64,000 nucleotides of DNA from Pseudonocardia ammonioxydans (GCF_900115005.1 NZ_FOUY01000005.1:179547-243546); one strand, 5' to 3'; counted from the first letter of the stretch, positions 30,210 through 41,129 are shown. The notes: generated by a model from the letters alone, not told the origin. A program made the numbers and translations.

Positions 30210-30704
30210 ATGACGGTGACGGACACCCAGGCCACCTGGTTGACCCAGGACGCCTACGACCGGCTGAAGACGGAGCTGGACGGGTTGATCGCGAACCGGC
30301 CCGTCATCGCCGCCGAGATCAACGCCCGCCGCGAGGAGGGCGACCTCAAGGAGAACGGCGGCTACCACGCGGCCCGCGAGGAGCAGGGCCAGCAGGAGGC
30401 CCGGATCCGCCAGCTGCAGGAGCTGCTGCGCACCGCGCAGGTCGGCACCACGCCGACCGATGTGACCGAGGCTTCCCCGGGCACGGTTCTCACGATCACG
30501 TACGAGGACGACGAGGACACCGAGAAGGTGCTGCTCGGCTCCCGCGAGGAGGGCAGCCACGGCGACCTGCAGGTGATCTCGCCGAACTCCCCGCTCGGTG
30601 CGGCGCTGCTCGGCGCGAAGCCCGGCGACACCCGCGAGTACCAGCTGCCCGACGGGGGCAGCATGAAGGTCAGCCTCGTCGAGGTGGAGGCCTTCACCGG
30701 CTGA
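30210..30704 (+). CDS. greA: transcription elongation factor GreA
   Basis: Stimulates cleavage of backtracked RNA in RNA polymerase. 164 residues. The N-terminal coiled coil ([17 protein letters not shown]...[30 protein letters not shown]) carries the acidic tip region [11 protein letters not shown], and the C-terminal domain has [19 protein letters not shown]. The ATG follows GGAGGAG. The frame is open upstream through the leader, but that part is unrelated to GreA. A strong terminator follows. Confidence 0.95.
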   Translation: MTVTDTQATWLTQDAYDRLKTELDGLIANRPVIAAEINARREEGDLKENGGYHAAREEQGQQEARIRQLQELLRTAQVGTTPTDVTEASPGTVLTITYEDDEDTEKVLLGSREEGSHGDLQVISPNSPLGAALLGAKPGDTREYQLPDGGSMKVSLVEVEAFTG

Positions 30705-30718
30705 CCCGGACCACGACC

Positions 30719-30759
30719 CGAGGACGGGCCCGGCCGGACATCGGCCGGGCCCGTCCTCG
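30719..30759. terminator. bidirectional terminator between greA and ilvA
   Basis: An 18-bp perfect stem (30719-30736 with 30742-30759) with loop GACAT, serving two convergent genes. Confidence 0.9.
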
Positions 30760-30803
30760 TGTGCCGGGTGCCGACGTCGGTGCCGCGCCCCGCGCCCGGC
30801 GGG

Positions 30804-32042
30804 TCAGCCGGGCGTGGTGACGGCGTGCCCGGCCTCGCGCAGTCCCGCGACGATCGTGTCGCGGTGCTCCGGACCGCGGGTCTCCAGGCTGAGCTCGACG
30901 TCGACCTCCCCGACCCGCAGCGCCCCGCTGATCCGCGAGTGCGCCACGTCGGTGACGTTCGCACCGAGCGTCCCGACCCGGGCGAGCAGCTCGGCCAGCG
31001 CACCGGGCCGGTCCGGCATCTGCACGTGCAGGGTCAGGTAGCGCGAGGACGCGACCAGCCCGTGCCGGATCACCTGCAGCAGCACGAGCGGGTCGACGTT
31101 GCCCCCGGACAGCACGGCGACGACCGGGCCCGGGAACCGTCCGGGGTGCTCCAGCAGCGCCGCGACCGCGGCCACACCGGCCGGTTCGACGACCAGCTTC
31201 GCCCGTTCCAGGCAGTGCACCAGCGCCCCGGACAGGGCGTCCTCGCCGACCGTGACGATCTCGTCGACCAGGCCTGCCACCTGCGGGTAGGTGATCTCAC
31301 CCGGGCGTCCCACGGCGATGCCGTCGGCCATCGTCCGCATGCCGCCCACCGGCAGCGGGTGGCCCGCGGCCAGCGACGGCGGCCAGGCGGCCGCACCGGC
31401 GGCCTGCACGCCGACGATCTGGACACCCGGGCGCCGGGCACGCAGCACCGCGGCGATCCCGCCGAGCAGCCCGCCCCCGCCGGTGGGGACGAGCACCGTG
31501 CCGAGGTCGGGGACCTGCTCGACGATCTCGGCCCCGACCGTGCCCTGACCGGCGATGATGTCGGGATGGTCGAACGGGTGCACGAGCACCGCGCCCGACC
31601 GGTCGGCGGCGGCCGTGGCCGCGGCGACGGCCTCGTCGACCGTCCGCCCGGTCAGGACGACCTCGGCGCCGTAGGCGCGGGTGGCGTCGACCTTGGGCAG
31701 CGCGGCCCGTTCCGGCATGTAGACGGTGGCCCGCACCCCGAGCAGCCGCGCGGCGAGCGCGACGCCCTGCGCGTGGTTGCCCGCGGACGCGGCGACGACC
31801 CCGCCCGCCCGTTCGGCGGCACCGAGGCGGGCGATCCGGGTGTACGCGCCACGGATCTTGAACGAGCCGGTGCGCTGGAGGTTCTCGCACTTGATCCGGA
31901 CCGGTGTCCCGACGAGGTCGGAGAGCGTCCGGGCACCGGCCACCGGGGTGGACCGGATCACCCCGTGGAGCAGCTCACGGGCGGCGTCGACGTCGGCGGA
32001 GGTCACCGGTGGAGTGACGGGAGCGTCCGGTGGGGCGGCCAT
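30804..32042 (-). CDS. ilvA: threonine ammonia-lyase with ACT domain
   Basis: PLP enzyme deaminating threonine to 2-oxobutyrate, first step toward isoleucine. The Schiff-base lysine is K62 in RTGSFKIRGA; the phosphate-binding loop is TGGGGLLGG; AASAGNHAQGVA is typical. Residues from about 335 form one ACT-like domain (YLTLHVQMPDRPGALAELLARVG...VTDVAHSR), as in the TdcB-like 400-residue form rather than the double-ACT IlvA. It is divergent from the small secreted protein gene at 32141. Confidence 0.92.
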   Translation of the reverse strand: MAAPPDAPVTPPVTSADVDAARELLHGVIRSTPVAGARTLSDLVGTPVRIKCENLQRTGSFKIRGAYTRIARLGAAERAGGVVAASAGNHAQGVALAARLLGVRATVYMPERAALPKVDATRAYGAEVVLTGRTVDEAVAAATAAADRSGAVLVHPFDHPDIIAGQGTVGAEIVEQVPDLGTVLVPTGGGGLLGGIAAVLRARRPGVQIVGVQAAGAAAWPPSLAAGHPLPVGGMRTMADGIAVGRPGEITYPQVAGLVDEIVTVGEDALSGALVHCLERAKLVVEPAGVAAVAALLEHPGRFPGPVVAVLSGGNVDPLVLLQVIRHGLVASSRYLTLHVQMPDRPGALAELLARVGTLGANVTDVAHSRISGALRVGEVDVELSLETRGPEHRDTIVAGLREAGHAVTTPG

Positions 32043-32140
32043 CCGGGCAGTCTCGCACCTTCGCCGGTAACCTCACCCGTATCTCACCGGACGTGCTCCC
32101 CTGGTCGCTGCCCGTCCGGTGGGCAGGAAGGACAGGCGAG

Positions 32141-32365
32141 ATGACCCGGCTGCGCACCACCGCGCCCCTGCTGCTGGCCGCCGGCCTGACGGCGCTGGCG
32201 GTGGCGACCGTGCGCGACGCCGGGTGCGACGACCCGGGCCGCTACGACCTGCGCCCCGACGGGACGTGGTCGCTGGTCGGCGGCTGCGTCGACCCGGGTG
32301 ACCTGGTCGTCCCGCCGCCCGTCGTCGCCGATCCGGCCCCGGCGCCGGAGCAGTCCCGCAGCTGA
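32141..32365 (+). CDS. small exported hypothetical protein
   Basis: A 74-residue protein. The first 25 residues (MTRLRTTAPLLLAAGLTALAVATVRDAG) look like a signal peptide or anchor. The rest has two cysteines (AGCDDPGRYDL, VGGCVDPGD) and a Pro-rich end. No family recognised. It lies between ilvA (divergent) and metB (convergent) and ends in its own terminator, which supports a real gene. Confidence 0.55.
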   Translation: MTRLRTTAPLLLAAGLTALAVATVRDAGCDDPGRYDLRPDGTWSLVGGCVDPGDLVVPPPVVADPAPAPEQSRS

Positions 32366-32368
32366 GAC

Positions 32369-32406
32369 ACCTCCGCCCCACCGGCGACGGCCGGCGGGGC
32401 GGAGGT
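32369..32406. terminator. bidirectional terminator between the small exported protein gene and metB
   Basis: An 11-bp outer stem (32369-32379 with 32396-32406), one mismatch, then a 5-bp inner stem and a four-base loop. Confidence 0.85.
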
Positions 32407-32461
32407 GGGGTCTGTGCACGAGCGGGATCAGCGCACGAGCGGGGTCAGCGCACGGGTGACG

Positions 32462-33607
32462 TCACTGCACGCTGTCGAGCGCGGTGCGCAGGTCGTCGAT
32501 CAGGTCGTCGGCGTCCTCGATGCCGACCGAGAGGCGCACCAGGTTGTCGGGCACCTCCAGCATCGACCCCGCGGTGGACGCGTGCGTCATCTGGCCCGGG
32601 TGCTCGATCAGCGACTCCACCCCGCCGAGCGACTCGGCGAGGGTGAAGAGCTTCGTCTCCGCACAGATCCGCAGCGCCGCGTCCCGTCCGCCGGCGGCCA
32701 GGAACGACACCATCCCGCCGAAGCGGTGCATCTGCTTGGCGGCGACCTCGTGGCCGAGGTGGCCGGGCAGCCCCGGGTAGAGCACCGCGGACACGGCCGG
32801 GTGCGCGACCAGCAGCTCCACGATCCGCTCGGTGTTGTCGCAGTGCCGCTCCATCCGGACCGCGAGGGTCTTCACCCCGCGCAGCGTCAGCCACGCGTCG
32901 AACGGGCCGGGCACCGAACCGACCGAGTTCTGGGTGAACAGGGCCCGCTCGGCGAGCTCGTCGTCGTCGGTCACCAGGGCGCCGCCGACGACGTCGGAGT
33001 GCCCACCGATGTACTTCGTCGTGGAGTGCACGACGACGTCCGCCCCGAGCGCCAGCGGGGTCTGCAGGTACGGCGAGGCGAACGTGTTGTCGACGACGAG
33101 CCGTGCACCCGCCTCGTGCGCGATCCCGGCCAGCGCGGCGATGTCGGCGACACCGAGCAGCGGGTTGGTCGGCGTCTCCGACCAGATGACCTTCGTGGTC
33201 GGGCGCAGCGCCGCCCGCAGCGCGTCGAGGTCGGCCAGGTCGACCGGGGTGTACTCGACACCGAACCCGGACAGCACCTTGTCGACCAGCCGGAACGTGC
33301 CGCCGTAGGCGTCGTGCGGGATCACCATGTGGTCACCGGGGCGGCACAGGATCCGCAGCAGCGTGTCCGTGGCACCCATGCCCGACCCGAACGCGACCGC
33401 GTGCCGGCCGCCCTCGAGCGCGGCGAGGCACTCCTGCAGTGCGGTCCGGGTCGGGTTGGCGCTGCGCGAGTACTCGTACCCGCCGCGGGTGCCACCGACG
33501 CCGTCCTGCGCGTAGGTGGAACTGGTGTGGATCGACGTGGTGACCGCACCGGTCGTCGGGTCCGGTTCCTGACCGGCATGGATGGCGCGCGTGGAGAAGC
33601 CCTGCAT
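32462..33607 (-). CDS. metB: cystathionine gamma-synthase
   Basis: PLP enzyme making cystathionine from an activated homoserine and cysteine. 381 residues. PLP lysine in VVHSTTKYIGGHSDVVGGAL; ENNT-like VDNTFASPYLQTPL; SRSANPTRTALQECLAALEGG; SLGGVESLIEHP near the end. ATG 33607 begins MQGFSTRAIHAGQEPD, the usual start. Cystathionine gamma-lyase has the same fold, so some lyase activity is possible. It is separated by 77 bp from cbs on the same strand, as Rv1079 and Rv1077 are neighbours. Confidence 0.9.
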   Translation of the reverse strand: MQGFSTRAIHAGQEPDPTTGAVTTSIHTSSTYAQDGVGGTRGGYEYSRSANPTRTALQECLAALEGGRHAVAFGSGMGATDTLLRILCRPGDHMVIPHDAYGGTFRLVDKVLSGFGVEYTPVDLADLDALRAALRPTTKVIWSETPTNPLLGVADIAALAGIAHEAGARLVVDNTFASPYLQTPLALGADVVVHSTTKYIGGHSDVVGGALVTDDDELAERALFTQNSVGSVPGPFDAWLTLRGVKTLAVRMERHCDNTERIVELLVAHPAVSAVLYPGLPGHLGHEVAAKQMHRFGGMVSFLAAGGRDAALRICAETKLFTLAESLGGVESLIEHPGQMTHASTAGSMLEVPDNLVRLSVGIEDADDLIDDLRTALDSVQ

Positions 33608-33684
33608 GTGGGCCGAGACTACCCCGCTCCCGGCACGGGCACGCCCGCGGCCGGTGGCCCCGTCGGTACCGGTGCCCACGCCGT

Positions 33685-35052
<1,368 letters not shown>

Positions 35053-35072
35053 GTGCGCATCCTCGCACCCCC

Positions 35073-35534
35073 TCACTCCCGCTCCACCGACCGCAGTCCC
35101 GACGCGGGGGTCCACCACCGCACCACGAGCCGGTTCCGCGCCTCGTTCAGACCGGTCCAGACCACTTCGGACAGATCGACACGAAACGCGTCACCGGTGA
35201 CCGGGCCGGTGAGCGGCCCACCCCACACCGCCCGGCCGGACACCTTCAGGTCGCCGTCGCCCAGGTCCCCGCCGGACTGGTCGGCGGGCGCGGCGTGCAG
35301 CGCGAACCGCGGGTCCCGGCGCAGGTCGGCGCCCTTGCGCGCGCCCGGCATCGAGCCGAACGCGAGCTCCGTACCGGCCCCGGAGCCCTCCAGCACGACC
35401 TCGATGCCGGAGACCCGTGGAGAGCCGTCGGCGCGCAGGGTCGCGATCACCAGCGCGACCCCGCGCTGCAGGATCCGTTCGGCCAGTGCGGCGAACTCGG
35501 GCTCGGCGGTGCGGAACTGTCCCCAGGACGTCAT
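35073..35534 (-). CDS. pyridoxamine 5'-phosphate oxidase-family protein
   Basis: A 153-residue split-barrel protein: ALVIATLRADGSPRVSGIEVVLEG, LAFGSMPGARKGADLRRDPRFALHAAPAD, DLKVSGRAVW. Such proteins bind FMN, F420 or heme; the Arg/Lys-rich ARKGADLRRDPRFAL segment is common in F420-type members but not decisive. It sits 20 bp upstream of cbs on the same strand and may be co-transcribed. Divergent from fadA3. Confidence 0.8.
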   Translation of the reverse strand: MTSWGQFRTAEPEFAALAERILQRGVALVIATLRADGSPRVSGIEVVLEGSGAGTELAFGSMPGARKGADLRRDPRFALHAAPADQSGGDLGDGDLKVSGRAVWGGPLTGPVTGDAFRVDLSEVVWTGLNEARNRLVVRWWTPASGLRSVERE

Positions 35535-35641
35535 GGACGCAGGATGCCCGGCACCCCTGACAGTTCGGTCACGTCCCGGCGGGCCCGGCGGTTACCGCTG
35601 GGTAGTGTCCGCCCCGACAACCCCGTGACAGGAGGACGACG

Positions 35642-36862
35642 ATGCCCGAAGCCGTGATCGTCGCCGCGGCCCGGTCCCCGATCGGCCGCGCGAACAAGGG
35701 TGCCCTCGCCGGGATGCGCCCGGACGACCTGACCGCCCAGATGGTGCGGGCCGCGCTCGACCAGGTCCCCGCGCTCGACCCCACCGAGATCGATGACCTG
35801 ATGCTGGGCTGCGGGCTGCCCGGCGGTGAGCAGGGCAACAACATGGCCCGCGTCGTCGCCGTCGCACTCGGGTACGACTCGCTGCCGGGCGCGACCATCA
35901 CCCGCTACTGCTCGTCGTCGCTGCAGACCACCCGGATGGCGCTGCACGCGATCCGGGCGGGCGAGGGCGACGTCTTCGTCTCGGCGGGCGTGGAGACGGT
36001 GTCGCGCTTCGCCCACGGCACCTCGGACTCGTGGCCGGACACCCACAACCCGCTGTTCGCCGACGCGGAGGCCCGCACGGCCGCGACGGCCGAGCAGGGC
36101 GCGGAGACCTGGACCGACCCGCGCGAGCGCGGCCTGCTGCCGGACGCCTACATCGCGATGGGGCAGACGGCCGAGAACCTGGCCCGCCACAAGGACGTGT
36201 CCCGCGAGGACATGGACCGGTTCGCCGTGCAGTCGCAGAACCGGGCCGAGAAGGCCATCGCGGACGGCTTCTTCGACCGCGAGATCACCCCCGTCACGCT
36301 GCCGGACGGCACCGTGGTGCGCACCGACGACGGCCCGCGGCCGGGCACCACCTACGAGAAGATCTCCGAGCTGAAGCCGGTGTTCCGGCCGGACGGGCGG
36401 ATCACCGCGGGCAACGCCTGCCCGTTGAACGACGGCGCCGCCGCTCTGGTGGTCATGTCCGACACGAAGGCCGAGCAGCTGGGGATCACCCCGCTGGCCC
36501 GCGTCGTCTCCACCGGCGTCACCGGCCTCTCCCCGGAGATCATGGGGTACGGGCCGGTCGCCGCCTCGGAGCAGGCGCTCGGCCGCGCCGGTCTGACGAT
36601 CGACGACATCGACCTGGTCGAGATCAACGAGGCGTTCGCGGCTCAGGTCCTGCCCTCCGCCCGTGACCTCGGCATCGACGAGGCGAAGCTGAACGTGCAC
36701 GGCGGTGCGATCGCGCTCGGGCACCCGTTCGGCATGACCGGGGCCCGGATCACCACGACGCTGATCAACGGCCTGCGCACCACCGGCGGCCGCTACGGCC
36801 TGGAGACCATGTGCGTCGGCGGCGGGCAGGGCATGGCGATGGTGCTCGAGCGGCTCTCCTGA
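35642..36862 (+). CDS. fadA3: acetyl-CoA C-acyltransferase (thiolase)
   Basis: Beta-ketothiolase of fatty-acid oxidation, 406 residues. The nucleophilic cysteine is C90 in [14 protein letters not shown]. The second and third signatures are [19 protein letters not shown] (His) and [21 protein letters not shown] near 390 (proton-shuttling Cys). Starts [17 protein letters not shown] after AGGAGG. It matches Rv1074c in position. It is monocistronic here, without its FadB partner. Confidence 0.93.
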   Translation: MPEAVIVAAARSPIGRANKGALAGMRPDDLTAQMVRAALDQVPALDPTEIDDLMLGCGLPGGEQGNNMARVVAVALGYDSLPGATITRYCSSSLQTTRMALHAIRAGEGDVFVSAGVETVSRFAHGTSDSWPDTHNPLFADAEARTAATAEQGAETWTDPRERGLLPDAYIAMGQTAENLARHKDVSREDMDRFAVQSQNRAEKAIADGFFDREITPVTLPDGTVVRTDDGPRPGTTYEKISELKPVFRPDGRITAGNACPLNDGAAALVVMSDTKAEQLGITPLARVVSTGVTGLSPEIMGYGPVAASEQALGRAGLTIDDIDLVEINEAFAAQVLPSARDLGIDEAKLNVHGGAIALGHPFGMTGARITTTLINGLRTTGGRYGLETMCVGGGQGMAMVLERLS

Positions 36863-36902
36863 GCCACGCCCGGCCCCCGGTGCACGCCCGGCGCGGTGCC
36901 GC

Positions 36903-37361
36903 TCAGACGACCGCGGGGCCGGGCGGGTCGATCCGGACCCCGGTGGCCTCCAGCTCGGCCTCGGTGCGCAGCCGGGCGAGGTCCCGGCCGGGGTCGAGGG
37001 CGCCGGCCGTCCCGCCGCGGTCGACCCACGGCCGCAACGGCGGGTCGTCGACCCCGACGGCCCGGCAGGTCGCGAGCAGCACGTCGTCGTAGGCGGCCAG
37101 CAGCGCGACCCGGCGCACCCGGGTCGGTGGCGGCGGCCCGCGGCGCTGCCGGTCGAGCCGGCGCAGGTCGGCGAGGAGACGCTCCAGCGGCGGCCCGGCG
37201 GGCAGCGGCGGACGCCGCCGGCGCCCGTCCGCCCGGGCGGCGTCGACGACCCGGCGCACGACCGTCGGCACCCGCAACACCAGCCACAGCAGTACCACCG
37301 GGGCGAGCGAGACGACCAGGAAGACGGTGACCCCGGTGGCGACCGGGTCGTTCCCGGACAC
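36903..37361 (-). CDS. hypothetical single-pass membrane protein
   Basis: A 152-residue protein with one N-terminal helix (GVTVFLVVSLAPVVLLWLVLRVP), a basic linker (ADGRRRRPPLPAGPP) and a cytoplasmic helical domain (LERLLADLRRLDRQRRG; VRRVALLAAYDDVLLATCRAVG; ARLRTEAELEATGVRIDPP). The last part resembles a family often found in actinobacteria near fadA, function unknown. GTG start at 37361. Confidence 0.6.
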   Translation of the reverse strand: MSGNDPVATGVTVFLVVSLAPVVLLWLVLRVPTVVRRVVDAARADGRRRRPPLPAGPPLERLLADLRRLDRQRRGPPPPTRVRRVALLAAYDDVLLATCRAVGVDDPPLRPWVDRGGTAGALDPGRDLARLRTEAELEATGVRIDPPGPAVV

Positions 37362-37438
37362 ACCGGAGACCCTACGGCGCCGGACGCGTCGGCGTCAGGC
37401 TCGGCGTGGGGCCCGGCGTGGAGACCCGGCCACGACGA

Positions 37439-37468
37439 CGCCGCGGACACCCGTGGGTGTCCGCGGCG
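37439..37468 (-). terminator. hairpin after the BI-1 family gene
   Basis: A 14-bp inverted repeat (37439-37452 with 37455-37468) separated by two bases, effectively a 13-bp stem with a four-base loop. It lies downstream of the BI-1 gene stop. Confidence 0.8.
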
Positions 37469-37539
37469 CGTGGACCGGAGGGGGCGTGTCCGGTCCGTCC
37501 GGGGCCCGGCCCGTGGCGGGCCGGGGAGATGATCCGGCG

Positions 37540-38340
37540 TCAGTCGCCTTGGAAGTAGCTGAGCAGGCGCAGGATCTCGATGTAGAGCCAGACCAGGGTG
37601 GTCATCAGGCCGAAGGCGATGTACCAGGAGTACTTCTCCGGCACCCCGGCACGCACCGCGTTGTCGGCGGCGTCGAAGTCCATCAGCAGGCTGAAGGCCG
37701 CCACGCCGATCACGACGAGGCTGAAGATGATGGCCATCGTGCCGCCGTCGCGCAGGCCGAGGCCACCCGGGACGAAGAACGAGCCGACGAGGTTCGCCAG
37801 CATCAGCACGACGACGCCGATCATCGCGCCCATGATCCACTTGGTGAACCGTGGCGTGACCTTGACCGCGCCGGTCTTGTAGACGACCAGCATCCCGAAG
37901 AACACACCGGCCGTACCGATCACGGCCTGGAACGCGAGACCCGGGAACATCGTGGAGATGCCGCCGAGCGCGACGCCCATCGCACCCGAGTAGGTCAGCG
38001 TCAGCGGTGCGCTGGGCTTCTGCTTGACGATGACGATCAGCGAGACGACGAGCCCGACGAGGAACGCCGGGATGGCCAGCACGGCCAGCCCCGAGAGCAT
38101 CGTCAGCGCGCCCGCGACGAGCGCGAGACCGGCGCTGATCGCGGTCTTCTGCACGATGTCGTCGATCGTGATCGGGCGGCCGACCTCCTGCGAGGCCTGG
38201 CTCGGGTCGACGTGGGACGTCTGGGCGCCGGCGTAGGCGGCACCCCCGCCCATCATGCCGCCGCCCGAGCGGTCGAACGTGGCGTAACCGCCCTGCTGGG
38301 TGGGCAGGTTGCGGAACGCCGGGTTGCTCGTGGAGCGCAC
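37540..38340 (-). CDS. Bax inhibitor-1/YccA family membrane protein
   Basis: A 266-residue protein with a 55-residue soluble N-terminus (STSNPAFRNLPTQQGGYATF...) and seven membrane helices. The ending YIAFGLMTTLVWLYIEILRLLSYF, with the conserved YIEILRLL, and the GALTMLSGLAVL and MDFDAADNAV segments are typical. Homologues conduct calcium or protons in other bacteria. GTG 38340 is placed by AGGAGG 6 nt upstream and by the usual R-(S/T)-S-NP start. An AT-rich 7-bp inverted repeat (CGGTAAA at 38430, TTTACCG ending 38449) lies in the promoter region. Confidence 0.9.
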   Translation of the reverse strand: MRSTSNPAFRNLPTQQGGYATFDRSGGGMMGGGAAYAGAQTSHVDPSQASQEVGRPITIDDIVQKTAISAGLALVAGALTMLSGLAVLAIPAFLVGLVVSLIVIVKQKPSAPLTLTYSGAMGVALGGISTMFPGLAFQAVIGTAGVFFGMLVVYKTGAVKVTPRFTKWIMGAMIGVVVLMLANLVGSFFVPGGLGLRDGGTMAIIFSLVVIGVAAFSLLMDFDAADNAVRAGVPEKYSWYIAFGLMTTLVWLYIEILRLLSYFQGD

Positions 38341-38497
38341 CTGGATCCTCCTCGACGAACGTGTGCGGGACCCGCCCGCGGCGAGCCCTCGCACCATGTC
38401 AACGTCGAGGGAGCGCCGGGGGTTCCCGCCGGTAAAAGGAAATTTACCGTGTGCCGGGCGCTCCGCGACACCGCCTCCGCGAGGATCGCCGCCGGGC

Positions 38498-38824
38498 TCA
38501 GTGCCCGGGGCGCTGCAGCTGCGGGAACGTCCGCGTCGGTGGCAGCGGTTCGTCGCGCACGGCGGGGATGTCCGGCCGGGTGGCCGGCGCCGCGTCCGGT
38601 GCCGGCTCCGGCGGGGTGTCGTCCCGGCGCTCGCCGGCATCGAGCTCGCCGGCATCGAGCGGTGCGTCACCGCGCAGCTCGGAACGGATCAACCGGGGCC
38701 AGCGTCCGACGGAGCCGAGCGCGGCGGCCGCGGCGCGGCGGCCCGGCGGGCTGGCCAGGGCCGCGACGACCAGCAGCAGTGCGACGGCGAGCAGCACCAC
38801 GCCGCCGGTACCCGGAGCGGACAC
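38498..38824 (-). CDS. small membrane-anchored hypothetical protein
   Basis: A 108-residue protein. One helix at the N-terminus (GGVVLLAVALLLVVAALASPPG) is followed by a basic segment and an acidic/Pro-rich disordered tail. GTG 38824 is preferred because GAGGAGG lies 7 nt upstream; the frame runs further upstream without signals. No family recognised. It precedes the BI-1 gene on the same strand. Confidence 0.55.
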   Translation of the reverse strand: MSAPGTGGVVLLAVALLLVVAALASPPGRRAAAAALGSVGRWPRLIRSELRGDAPLDAGELDAGERRDDTPPEPAPDAAPATRPDIPAVRDEPLPPTRTFPQLQRPGH

Positions 38825-39014
38825 GGGCGTACCTCCTCGAAGACCGGGCGTCCGGCCGGGGGCGCCGGATCCGCCCCTACCGTGATCAACGATCCGGGAC
38901 GGTTCCGGTGACGACCCCGGCACTCGGTCGAGATCGCCGATGGACGGGCGCCGGGGCGCGTGGGCGGCTACCGTCCCGGAGTCCGGTGACGAGCGAGCGA
39001 AGGTGGGCCGAACG

Positions 39015-39239
39015 ATGTGGGCGTTGTTCTCCCGGCACCTGCGGGTGTGGCTGCTGCTGGCGGTGGGGGCGCCGGTCCTCGCCTGGCTGCTCGGCAGGCT
39101 GGGCGAGGCGATCGAGCGCAGGCGCGGCCCGAACACCCTGAGCAAGCTCTCCCACGCGGGGCGGCGCTTCCTCGAACGACGCACGCGGGGCCCGCTGCGT
39201 CGGCGCGAACAGCCCGACGCCGACCGGCTCGCGCGCTGA
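39015..39239 (+). CDS. small basic membrane protein
   Basis: A 74-residue protein: FSRHLRVWLLLAVGAPVLAWLLGRLGEAIERRRGP gives one helix, then a strongly basic C-terminus (GRRFLERRTRGPLRRREQPDADRLAR). Similar small proteins are widespread in Pseudonocardiaceae, function unknown. AGGTGG lies about 10 nt before the ATG. Confidence 0.5.
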   Translation: MWALFSRHLRVWLLLAVGAPVLAWLLGRLGEAIERRRGPNTLSKLSHAGRRFLERRTRGPLRRREQPDADRLAR

Positions 39240-39283
39240 CCCTCGGGACCGGGGACACGGTCAGGACTGCGGCGCGGCGACGC

Positions 39284-39568
39284 TCAGACCGGCAGGAGGC
39301 GGCGCAGCCCCCGGCGCCGGCGCCGGCGCGCGGGCGGGGCGACGGGCGTGGGGTCGAGCTGGACACAGCGCGCGCAGGGGGCGCCGTCGGCGTCGATGAG
39401 CGGAGCCGGGGCGACGAGATGACCGCACAGTGCCTCGTAGCGGCCGGAACGCACGGCGTGCGGCGCGCAGAGTTCCGAGTCGATCACCTTGTGTGCTCGG
39501 CTGTCGATCACCGATGTCACCGTCAGGACATCGGGGGCGGCCTCGTCGTTACTCCGCTCGGCGGTCAC
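39284..39568 (-). CDS. small cysteine-containing actinobacterial protein
   Basis: A 94-residue protein. The middle reads SELCAPHAVRSGRYEALCGHLVAPAPLIDADGAPCARC, with four cysteines and two histidines in the C-x2-H...C-x-H...C-x2-C layout expected of a zinc-binding fold. The C-terminus is polyarginine. I recognise this as a recurrent small family in Pseudonocardiaceae of unknown role. Divergent from the DUF397 gene. Confidence 0.55.
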   Translation of the reverse strand: MTAERSNDEAAPDVLTVTSVIDSRAHKVIDSELCAPHAVRSGRYEALCGHLVAPAPLIDADGAPCARCVQLDPTPVAPPARRRRRRGLRRLLPV

Positions 39569-39755
39569 GACATCGACCGCCTGGCGTGGCGTCCGTGCGT
39601 CGACCGGCGCATTCCCCGCACTCCTTTACCGTGGCTCACTCTTATGGTCGGTGAAGCCGCATGCGGATGCAAGTGCGGACGCACACTCATTCGTTCGTGG
39701 AACGTGCCCGGCCCGTCACACTCCGCAGTTGTTCGAACGCCCTCGGAGGTCATCC

Positions 39756-40004
39756 ATGTCCCACTCGAACGGCATCCGCGCCGCCGATCTCGGTCCCGTC
39801 ACGTGGCGGCGGTCCGCCGCCGCCACGGCGGGTGCGGAGAACGTGGAGTTCGCCGTGCTGGACGACGGCCAGGTTGCGGTCCGCAACGCCCGCGATCCCG
39901 AGGGGCCGGTGCTGGTCTACACCCCGGCCGAGATCTCGGCGTTCGTCGACGGCGCCAAGAAGGGCGAGTTCGACGACATGGTCGAGCGGCGGACGAGCGA
40001 CTGA
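39756..40004 (+). CDS. DUF397 domain protein
   Basis: An 82-residue protein. GPVTWRRSAAATAGAENVEFAVLDDGQVAVRNARDPEGPVLVYTPAEISAFVDGAKKGEFDD covers the whole DUF397 domain. GGAGGT precedes the ATG. DUF397 genes usually sit beside an XRE-family regulator of the BldB/WhiJ type and affect development in Streptomyces. No such regulator is adjacent here, so it is an orphan. Confidence 0.85.
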   Translation: MSHSNGIRAADLGPVTWRRSAAATAGAENVEFAVLDDGQVAVRNARDPEGPVLVYTPAEISAFVDGAKKGEFDDMVERRTSD

Positions 40005-40079
40005 CCCGGCGCCGGCCGGGCGGACTGGCCGGCCGGTGGGCAGCCGGGCTGACGGGCAGGCGGGCGGGCGGGCCCGGGG

Positions 40080-41129
40080 TCAGGGCAGCAGCACCTCGGC
40101 CTCGCGCCACATCCGCGCGACGACCTCCCCGGCCGGTTCGGTGGTGGCCCGCGCCGCGGCCTGTCCGGCCCAGTGGTTGACCCGGTCCAGCGTGCCGCGC
40201 TCCCCGGCCCGGTAGCGGGCCACCAGGTGCCGCTGGTGCGGGTAGGGCGCCGGGGCCGGCGCGTCCGGGCGCGCCCAGGCCCGCACGTACTCGGTCGCGA
40301 TGCCACGCGCGAGCCGGCCGGTGTAGGCCCGGGTCATCACGGTGTCCTCCGGGGCGAGGCCGTCGAGGGCCGCCGCCCAGCCGGCGTCCACTCCCGCCTC
40401 GGGGGTGCGCAGCAGGGCCGTCCCGACCTGCACCCCGGCCGCACCGAGGGTCAGCGCGGCGGCCAGCGACCGGCCGTCCGCGACCGCCCCGGCCGCGACC
40501 ACCGGCACCGTCAGCGCGTCGGCCAGCCACGGGATCAGCGCGAACAGCCCGACCGTGGTGGCCTCGGCGGCGTCCGGGTCGACGGACCCGCGGTGCCCAC
40601 CGGCCTCCATCGCCTGGGCGACGACGACGTCCGCCCCGGCCCGCTCGGCGGCCAGCGCCTCGTCGAGGGTGGTCGCGGTGGCGAACCAGGCGACGCCGGC
40701 GTCCCGGGCCGCCGCGGCCTGCTCCGGGGTGAGCAGACCCATGATCGTGGAGACGGCGGTGGGCCGGGCCGCCAGCACCGCCTCGAACTGGGTGGTGAAG
40801 TCGGGCGCCGGTCCGGGCGCGGCGGCCGCCGACCCGCCGAGGCCGTCGAGGAAGGCGGCCTGCGCCCCGACCGCGTCGGACGCGGGCGGGTCCGGGATCC
40901 AGAGGTTGAGCTGCAGCGGCGCGTCACCGACCAGCTCGCGGTAGCGCCCGACCCACCGCTCGATCTTCTCCGGGGTGTCGTTGACCACACCCGAGGCGCC
41001 CATCCCCCCGGCCCCCGCGACCGCGGCCGCGAGCTCCGGCGGGCACGCGCCCGCCATCGGCGCCTCCAGTACGGGCACCCGCAGCCCGTACCGCGTGCAG
41101 AAACTCCCGGCCCGGCCACGCGCGTCCAC
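40080..41129 (-). CDS. nitronate monooxygenase (2-nitropropane dioxygenase family)
   Basis: FMN-dependent TIM-barrel oxygenase that detoxifies alkyl nitronates such as propionate-3-nitronate, 349 residues. It starts with RYGLRVPVLEAPMAG; GGMGASG, STIMGLLTPEQ, VVAQAMEAGGHRGS (flavin and active-site His loop) and GAAGVQVGTALLRTPEAG follow. The QAMEAGGHRG form fits class I NMO. Divergent from the proteasome beta gene with a 96-bp shared upstream region. Confidence 0.88.
   Translation of the reverse strand: MDARGRAGSFCTRYGLRVPVLEAPMAGACPPELAAAVAGAGGMGASGVVNDTPEKIERWVGRYRELVGDAPLQLNLWIPDPPASDAVGAQAAFLDGLGGSAAAAPGPAPDFTTQFEAVLAARPTAVSTIMGLLTPEQAAAARDAGVAWFATATTLDEALAAERAGADVVVAQAMEAGGHRGSVDPDAAEATTVGLFALIPWLADALTVPVVAAGAVADGRSLAAALTLGAAGVQVGTALLRTPEAGVDAGWAAALDGLAPEDTVMTRAYTGRLARGIATEYVRAWARPDAPAPAPYPHQRHLVARYRAGERGTLDRVNHWAGQAAARATTEPAGEVVARMWREAEVLLP

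Noticed and set aside
39756..40004. DUF397 gene as part of an XRE-DUF397 regulatory pair
   Set aside because: No XRE-type helix-turn-helix protein is encoded on either side; the neighbour at 39284 is a cysteine-rich small protein.
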